A stretch of DNA of 64,000 nucleotides, from assembly GCA_036874045.1 (NCBI GenBank), contig CM072346.1, positions 11,818,001 to 11,882,000 on the forward strand. The letters are read 5' to 3'. Below, in pieces: positions 57,200 through 64,000 of this stretch. This stretch comes from Cymodocea nodosa. Lineage: Eukaryota; Streptophyta; Magnoliopsida; Alismatales; Cymodoceaceae. The notes under the pieces are model-generated. The model did not search any database, was not told where the DNA came from, and saw only the letters and a program-made list of their open reading frames with translations. Positions within the stretch are counted from its first letter, which is position 1. Each line of letters opens with the position of its first letter. The position numbers and the translations under genes were made by a program.

Positions 57200-59200
57200 A
57201 AACAACAATATAGGCATAATTTCACCATGTAAAGTTGATTACATAAATTTTTTTCTTTCACATATTTTCATTTATGGTCAATTTTTTGTTTAAATCATAT
57301 AAATTTAATTTTTTTTCTCACAATTCCTAATCTAGTGGTTTCAGGTCTTCCTATGTTCTTTTACTTTTTTGCACTGATTAATTCTCCTCTCTTGATTAGT
57401 GTATTGTTTGGTCTCTTAAAGATATAATCAAATTATCTAAGTTGATTTTCTCTTATCTTATGTCTAATTAGTATAAATTTTATTTTATTTATAATAAAAT
57501 CATTTTTATTTATTCCTTACGGTATTATCATTCATACATTTAAGCATGAACATCTCAATAATACTAACTTTTTGGATATGGTCATGTTTTATAACTCAAC
57601 ATTTTTAATCATAAAGTATAATTAGGTAAATAGTAGATTTATAGAATTTTCCTTTTAATTTTAAAGATATCCTCCCATATATTACATAATACTTTAGAAG
57701 TATTTCTCCACTTCATCCATCATTCTTTAATCTTATGAATAACATCCTTTATAATTTCACCATTATAACTTATTATAGATATTAAAAAGTTAAAATTTTT
57801 ATGTTTACAAATCTCATGGTCATCTAAGTATATACCTTTATCATTATTCCTATTTTCATTAAACCCACATTTTATATATTCAATTTTTGACTTAGTTTAA
57901 GTCCTTGGAACTCTAAAGTATTTTTCTATAATTCTAATTTAAAATAAATTCTTACCTTACTTTTATCAAATAAAACTATCATTAATAAATAGCATACACT
58001 AGGTTATTTATCCTTGAATTACCTTGGTTTTTTCTTCTATAACCAAGACAAATAGATTTAAACTTAAGGAAGACTATTGGTGTAAATTTATGTTTATAGG
58101 AAATTCCCTAGTTTTTTTCTATAACTTTAACACTAGTAATTATTCTTTTATACATATCCTTTAGAATATCAATATATTCTATTAGCACTTTTTATTTATT
58201 TATAAAACCTATCATAATAGGTTTGTAGGCATTCTATCATAAGCTTTTTTTATATCTATGAAAATCATATGAGGCCCTTTTTATTAACTTTAGAATTTTC
58301 TACTAATTGTCTAAGTAAATGAATAACATTTATTGTTGACCTATTGGACATAAACCCAAATTAATTTTTTGTGATTTTAGTTACATGTCTTGCTTTTTAC
58401 TTAATTATATACCATTTTCCATAATTTCATAGTATGACTCATTAACTTAATATTGTGATAATCATTACAATTATGTATGTCTCCCTTGTTCTTAAATATT
58501 TGTATTAAATATCTCCTGTTTCATTCATCTGATCTTTTTTATTTTTAAAATTACGTCAAGAAGCTTAGTTAACTATTTAACCCTTGCTTTACCTACATAC
58601 TTCCACACTTTAATAAGAATACCATTTAATTTAATAGTTTTTCCACATATCATTTTCTTTGTAGCTTCTCTTATCTTTGAATTATTAATTCTTTTAAAAT
58701 AACTATAATTTCTATTCTTTGTATTGCTACCCAAATTTTACATGTAAAGTTTCTTGTGATAGATTCATCAAAAAATTTACTAAAATACCTATTTCACCTG
58801 TCTTTTATTTTATTTTATTACAAAAACAACATCATCCTTGTCTTTAACTTAAATCTCTAGATTTTCTTTCTCTAGGTTTAACCAAATTATATATTTTATT
58901 TCCTTGTTTTATGTTCAAATTATCATATAATTCCTTATTAGGTTGATTTTTAACTTGACTAAAAATTTTCCTAACTTTGCTTTTTGCTGGTCTATGCTTC
59001 TCTAATTTTTTTTTCCATTTCTACATTTATGATAGATTTATAGCATTCTTTCTATTATTTTATCATCTTTCATACATTTTTATTTCTCCACCAACTTTTT
59101 TTTTACTTAATAAAGCTATCTTACAAGACTCTCCTAAAATTTTCGTAACAATCTTTTTAATATAAGTAAGGACTCATTTCATTTTAAAATTTATTTACCT
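57200..59200 (-). pseudogene. RTE-clade LINE reverse transcriptase remnant
   Basis: On the minus strand, RT motifs appear in order: GFMSNRSTINVIHLLRQLV (about 58355-58300), then MIFIDIKKAYDRMP (about 58264-58222), and much farther ISYNGEIIKDVIHKIKE with WMKW (about 57770-57700), and an RENQLR tail near 57450. This order is that of plant RTE LINEs. Stops and frame changes are frequent throughout, and the 5' endonuclease region is not visible. The inactive copy is strongly A/T-drifted. Confidence 0.7.
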
Positions 59201-59229
59201 TCTATGTACTAAATTGTTGGATCACTAAT

Positions 59230-60450
59230 TGCACCATCCATAGTTGGTCATAACCTTCTTTGTACCAACAACATTCCTTGTGCTAATTCAGCTAACATTG
59301 TGCTTGTTCCTCCTTAAGTCCTCAACCCAATGACACCACCACTCAAAACTATTATTGCCTCTATCCATAACCACACCATATGCTTGCATGGTATCTTCAA
59401 AAAAAGCTTTTCTCATGCTTCACATTATCCTCTTCCTAGAATTCTCTCTACTTATTCAAGGAAATGAGCCTCTTGTACCAAGTTTTTAAACCCTCTACGA
59501 AAACCAAGCCATGGTTACAAAGTTTGATACCGTGTTTTCTATTGACACCTTGGATTTGGTTATCAGGAAGTTTGGTGGGAATATCATTCAATGTAACTGG
59601 AGCTGAACCTAGTAGAAACATTACTTTATATAACTTTTCAATTTAGATCAAAAATCAATCTCAATATATTTCGTTTTAAATACTTTTAACTTGACATGTT
59701 GCTTAAGTTTAATTTATTTTTTAACAAGCCCAAATCAAGTTCAAATCAAACTAATTGTTTGCTTCTATCACAACAAAATACTTCATTGAGCTTCTTTGAA
59801 AGTTGAAAGCTTCAACTTCAAGGAATGAAATCCACCACCACTCTAATGATACCTCAGTATTATTGAAGGATTCCCATGAACCTTTTAGCGACCCTACTCT
59901 TTATAAATAACTGGTGGGTAGTCTCCGGTATCTTTCATGTACAAGGCCTAATATTTCTTTGGATGAATAAATTGAGGTAGATGATTTCATTGGACTGCCT
60001 TGAAAGGACAAATCCATCATGCTCTATTTTTATCTACTCAAGCTCAGTTCACTCTTAAAGTTTTACTTCCAACCCTAGCTGGACCACTTATAGTGATGTG
60101 CCTTGGCAATGACCTCATTTCATGGACCTCTCCAAGAAACAAATCACAACAGCTAGATTTCTTCCACTGGGTTGTGTTGGAATTTTAAGGCAGCTGCCAA
60201 CGCCTACTGCAGAGCTGCTTGAATGCACTCATTTAGCTTGAAATCTTTCTAAACAACCTCCAATCCTTTTCTGTGACAATGTGGGTGCATCATATTTGAT
60301 TGCTGATCTGATCTGATCTGATCTTCCATACATGTACCAAGCATGTCAAGATTGGCTTTCACTTTCTTTGGAAGAAAGTTTTGGCAAGGATCTTCAGCTT
60401 CAAATCATCTCAAGAATCAAGGCTAACTAAAAGTTAGTAAAAGACACATA
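59230..60450 (+). mobile_element. Ty1/copia remnant, gag-like start and RNase H end (fossil)
   Basis: Plus-strand pieces near 60250-60420 show the copia RNase H end (PPILFCDNVGASYL, then the TKH..I..HF region), and 59970-60200 the RT-to-RNase H part. It is heavily broken, with internal loss, and a GATCT repeat interrupts it near 60300-60322. No LTRs found. Confidence 0.55.
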
Positions 60451-61500
60451 AGTAAGCTGGAATAGCATCCTATACTTTTTTAAAGAATGCTGGGGTTTTT
60501 CAGGTATTGTTGGGAACCACAAAAAATACAGAAAATATGAACTGTGGTCGAGGAGTCTGTTAATCAAGAAAATTAAGAACTAAAACGAAAATTAGTTCCC
60601 TCTGCCACCGTCGACACCCTTCCCCAGCTTACCGCAGTGTTCCAGCAGCAGCATATCTCTGAATCCTTTGAATCAACCGCCTCATTTCCAATAATAATAT
60701 CCTGTTTCTGTACAACCATATATGCTTAGAAACATGCATGATTTCACCACCCCCTTTCACCTCTGGCGAAAATAGAGAGCCAGAGGTTTCCTCTTCTCAA
60801 TTGGTTGTCTTGGTCAATTATCTGTCCTGCAGAAGAAAATCGAAGTGAGATCAGCTATAATCAACAAATGAGAGTAAAAGGTATACACACACACACACAC
60901 ACACACATTTTCTTTAGAGATGTGATGGCGACGATGGTGGTGGGCGAGAGAGGTGAGCATCGGAGATGGGTGGCCAAAGGCATTGGCGTCGAGGTCGGTA
61001 TTGGAGCCGGCGGCGGGGAGTGGAAGGTACGGGTACGCCTTTTGTGCTTCTCGGAAGAAGTAATTTCATTTGATTATTTCAAATTTTAAAAGGAATTATT
61101 CTGAAATATCGAAGGCTTTTTATTTCTTATAAGACCAAAATATCCCCATGTTGCTTGCGGTTTCTTTTATCAACCGCGTGCTGAACTTCGTAATACATCA
61201 TATCGTTTTAAAACAGTAAATAAAATATGTTGTAAATAATACTTGTAGTAAAAATAGATTCTTTTTATAATAAATTTTGAAGAAATTATTCTTGCTTTTT
61301 ATTTTTTATTTATTTACATTTTCTATCTAGAATAAAGATTTTATGTCTATTTGTACTCTCTTGCTCGTCACATCGGTCCACTTCGTATTTCTTTCTTTTT
61401 TCTTTGAGAGGTTTATACCGATGAAAAGTTAAAGGAATCTTTTTAAAATCATATTGTTTGTCCACATCGAAATATTGAGAAAAATAAATTAAACTTTTAT
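60451..61500. other. Spacer with a GC-rich exon-like patch
   Basis: (AC)n at 60885-60907. Positions 60926-61040 are GC-rich (Gly/Val/Glu codons after MATMVVGERGEHRRW) and could be a stray exon, but no family is recognised. The rest is AT-rich. Confidence 0.4.
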
Positions 61501-64000
61501 CCATATAAAACTTTTCCTACATAAAATTAGTTCTTTTGCTTCTTTGATCATGAATAACTTGTGGCATGAATGTGCATTACTTCGCTAAAGTGAACTAATT
61601 TTATCTTATTTGTGACCAACATCATGAATACTTGTGTGAGATTAGAGCCCTAGGATCAAATGTATGGAAGAGAAAAAAAAGAGCATATGTTATTTATGTA
61701 GAGAGTACATATATATATATATATATATCTAGAGAGAGAGAGAGAGAGAGAGAGAGTGCACATAAATGAATCTCTAAATAGGTCTTTAACTAGATCATGA
61801 CATCTCTCAAATACAACATAATTCACACTCTCCCTTAAGCTAGTAGATAGATATTTATAAGACCCAACTTGTTACATATGAGCTCAAAAGCATTGTGACT
61901 AAAGGGCTTTGTAAGAATATCAACAAGTTTTTCAATAGAGGGAGTGGATGACATACAAACTATGCCTTTCACAACCAAGTCTCATATAAAATGACAATTA
62001 TCTCAATGTGCTTCATGTGTTCATGAAATGTTTCATTTTTCACAATGTGTATAACAACTTGGTTATCACAATACATTGACATTAGTAGTTGAACTTCCAC
62101 ACCAATTTCCTGTAGAATAGACTTTAACCACATCATTTCACACTTGGCTTCTTTTATAGCTCTATATTTGGATTTGATGCTTGAATAAGAAACCACATTT
62201 TACTTTTTGTTTCTCCAAGTGACTAGGTTCCCCCCAAAATATGTGAAATAGCCAGACGTTGACTTTCTATCACCTTTATCTCTTGCAAAACTAGCATTAG
62301 AGAAGGCTTCAACATGTAAATGCCCACTTTGTTTGTACAATGGTCCTTTCCTAGGAGTTTTCTTGATGTAAGTTAGGACTCTCTATATGCCAACCCAATG
62401 CACTTGACACAACTTGTGTATGAATTGACTTAATAGTCCCACGTTATAAGCAATGCTAGGTTTGGTGACAGTTTGGTATATCATTTTTCCAACCAATTTA
62501 CAATATTGAGTAGGATCTTGTAACTTCTTAGAACTAGTATCCTAAAATGGTGGATTTCGTTCAATGGGGGTATCTTTTGGCTTGCATCTCAAGTTCCTAG
62601 TCTTAGTTAGTAGATCTAGAGCATACTTCCACTACAATAAGAGCATCTACCCTTTTGAATAAGCAAACTTGATGCCAAGAAAGTATCTTGGACGTTCCAA
62701 GTCCTTAGTTTGGAAGTTTTTGGCAAGATAGTTTTTGGTGTTTGCAGTACCTTCATTGTCGCTACTAGTAATGATGATATTATCTACGTACACAACAAGA
62801 CTGATAAACCCTCTAGTAGATTGTTGGATGAAAACAAAATGAACCACCATGCACCTCTTGAAGCCTTCATTTAACATAGCTTGATTAAACTTGTCAAACC
62901 ATGCACGAGGACTTTGTTTTAGTTTGTATATAGCTTTCTTTAATTTACATACATAATTCTTCCCTTGAATAATGTTACTAGGTGGTTGTTTTATATAAAT
63001 TTTTTTTACAAATAGGAAGACATTTTTTAACATCTAGTTGTTGCATGTTCCACCCCTAATTTACTACAAGTGATGGAAATACTCTAATAGAATTGAGGCA
63101 AGCTACAAGAGAAAAAGTTTCAACATAGTCAACCTCATACTCTTGAGTGAAACCATGAGTAACAAGTCAAGCCTTGTATTTGTTGATTGAGCCATTTGGT
63201 TTATATTTAATAGTCAACATGCATCGACAGAAGATGACATTAGCATCAATAGGGCAAGGATCAAGCTCCCATGTACTATGTGACTGCAAGGCATCCATCT
63301 CAAAGTCCATGGCTTCTTTCCAACATGATAGTTGAAGAGTTTCTTCATATATTCTTGGTAATGACTCAGATTGAATGCTAAGTGCAAAGGCATGATGAGA
63401 GGTTGTTAGGTGGTCATAGGAAACATAATGGGATATAGGATGTTGAGCACATGATTGAGTACCTTTCTAAAGGGTTATTAGGAGGTCATCAAGTATAGGT
63501 GTAGAATCTGTATTAGGAGACTCAGTGGTGGGCATTTGAGAACACTTTGGAATGCACTGTCTTTGTTGAGAGTACACTTGTAATGGTGGTTCAACAATAG
63601 CATTGCCATCACTTTTATGATTCACTAAGTTCTCCTTAGAGGAGTCATTGAGGGAATTCATAGGAGACTCACTCAAAAGAGGTATGAGAGTGAGAACAAC
63701 CTCTATGGAAGATCCTATGCCCTTTTGAAAGTAGGCTTGATCTTCATAGAAGGTTACATCAGTAGACACATAATAGTAGTGTGTAGGGGGTGGTAACATT
63801 TATAACCCTTTTGAGTTTGAGAATATCCAACAAACACACATTTAAGAGCCCTTGCATCAAGTTTGTCTAGACTAGGTTGGAGATTTTGAACATAAGTAAT
63901 ACAACTAAAGACATGAAGATTCAACTCAAAAGTTTCCAATCTGGATAAAGACGATGAATGAATATTTCACTCCCAAGAGGAGTAGAAGACATTCTATTGA
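61501..64000 (-). mobile_element. Ty1/copia element, pol and 3' LTR side (fossil, runs off window)
   Basis: On the minus strand: integrase C-terminus with KLDARALKCVFVGYSQTQKG (about 63880-63810), RT with KLKKAIYKLKQSPRAWF (62950-62890) and YVDN (near 62790), and RNase H with YCDNQVVIH (near 62070). A polypurine tract AAGGGAGAG at 61827-61836 marks the 3' LTR start at about 61826. The coding region has several breaks. The LTR carries an (AT)n(AG)n repeat at 61709-61756; its outer end was not fixed. Confidence 0.8.
61709..61756. repeat. Compound (AT)n(AG)n microsatellite
   Basis: Ten AT units, a TCT spacer and about twelve AG units, inside the presumed copia LTR. Confidence 0.8.

Overview
The window looks like flowering-plant nuclear DNA. 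Four spliced protein-coding genes have GT..AG introns and sit in AT-rich spacer crowded with LTR-retrotransposon fossils, hAT and PIF/Harbinger DNA transposons, MITEs, a LINE and microsatellites. GC-rich first exons (metacaspase) and a GC-rich leader (CBL) that fall off toward the 3' end suggest a monocot, more likely a non-grass one. That placement is inference. No rRNA, convincing tRNA, miRNA precursor or CRISPR array was seen.

Layout. 1-10,045: an old Athila-type Ty3/gypsy element on the minus strand (5' LTR 7635-9557, gag-pol 7611-5480 and 3457-2100, a 3' ORF remnant 1-1440). A second Athila LTR with its primer-binding site is inserted in pol in the opposite orientation, and a third partial LTR abuts the first. 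10,046-12,110: Ty1/copia pieces and a further retroelement 3' region. 12.1-14.0 kb: hAT transposase remnant, followed by a Tourist-like MITE. 14.8-23.3 kb: mostly featureless spacer with one GC-rich island and one MITE. 23.4-29.2 kb: CBL1-like calcium sensor (+). 32.7-35.6 kb: type I metacaspase with an LSD1 zinc finger (+). 42.4-37.5 kb: MAP65-3-like microtubule bundler (-). 42.7-46.25 kb: a PIF/Harbinger remnant split by a hAT element that itself holds a Tourist MITE. 48.5-55.3 kb: RLCK-VII kinase of the PBL19 type (+), preceded by a 66-bp minisatellite in its leader. 55.7-60.5 kb: two MITEs, an RTE-type LINE and a copia remnant. 61.5-64 kb: a Ty1/copia fossil on the minus strand, running off the window.

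The host genes do not form a pathway-specific cluster, although three of the four (Ca2+ sensor, metacaspase, PTI-type cytoplasmic kinase) belong to stress and immune signalling families. MAP65-3 is a cell-division gene, and its upstream region carries two MYB3R-type AACGG boxes. Leaders of the CBL, metacaspase and kinase genes each contain a short upstream ORF. Exon boundaries were set by hand from splice consensus, reading frame and family conservation; no transcript data were available.
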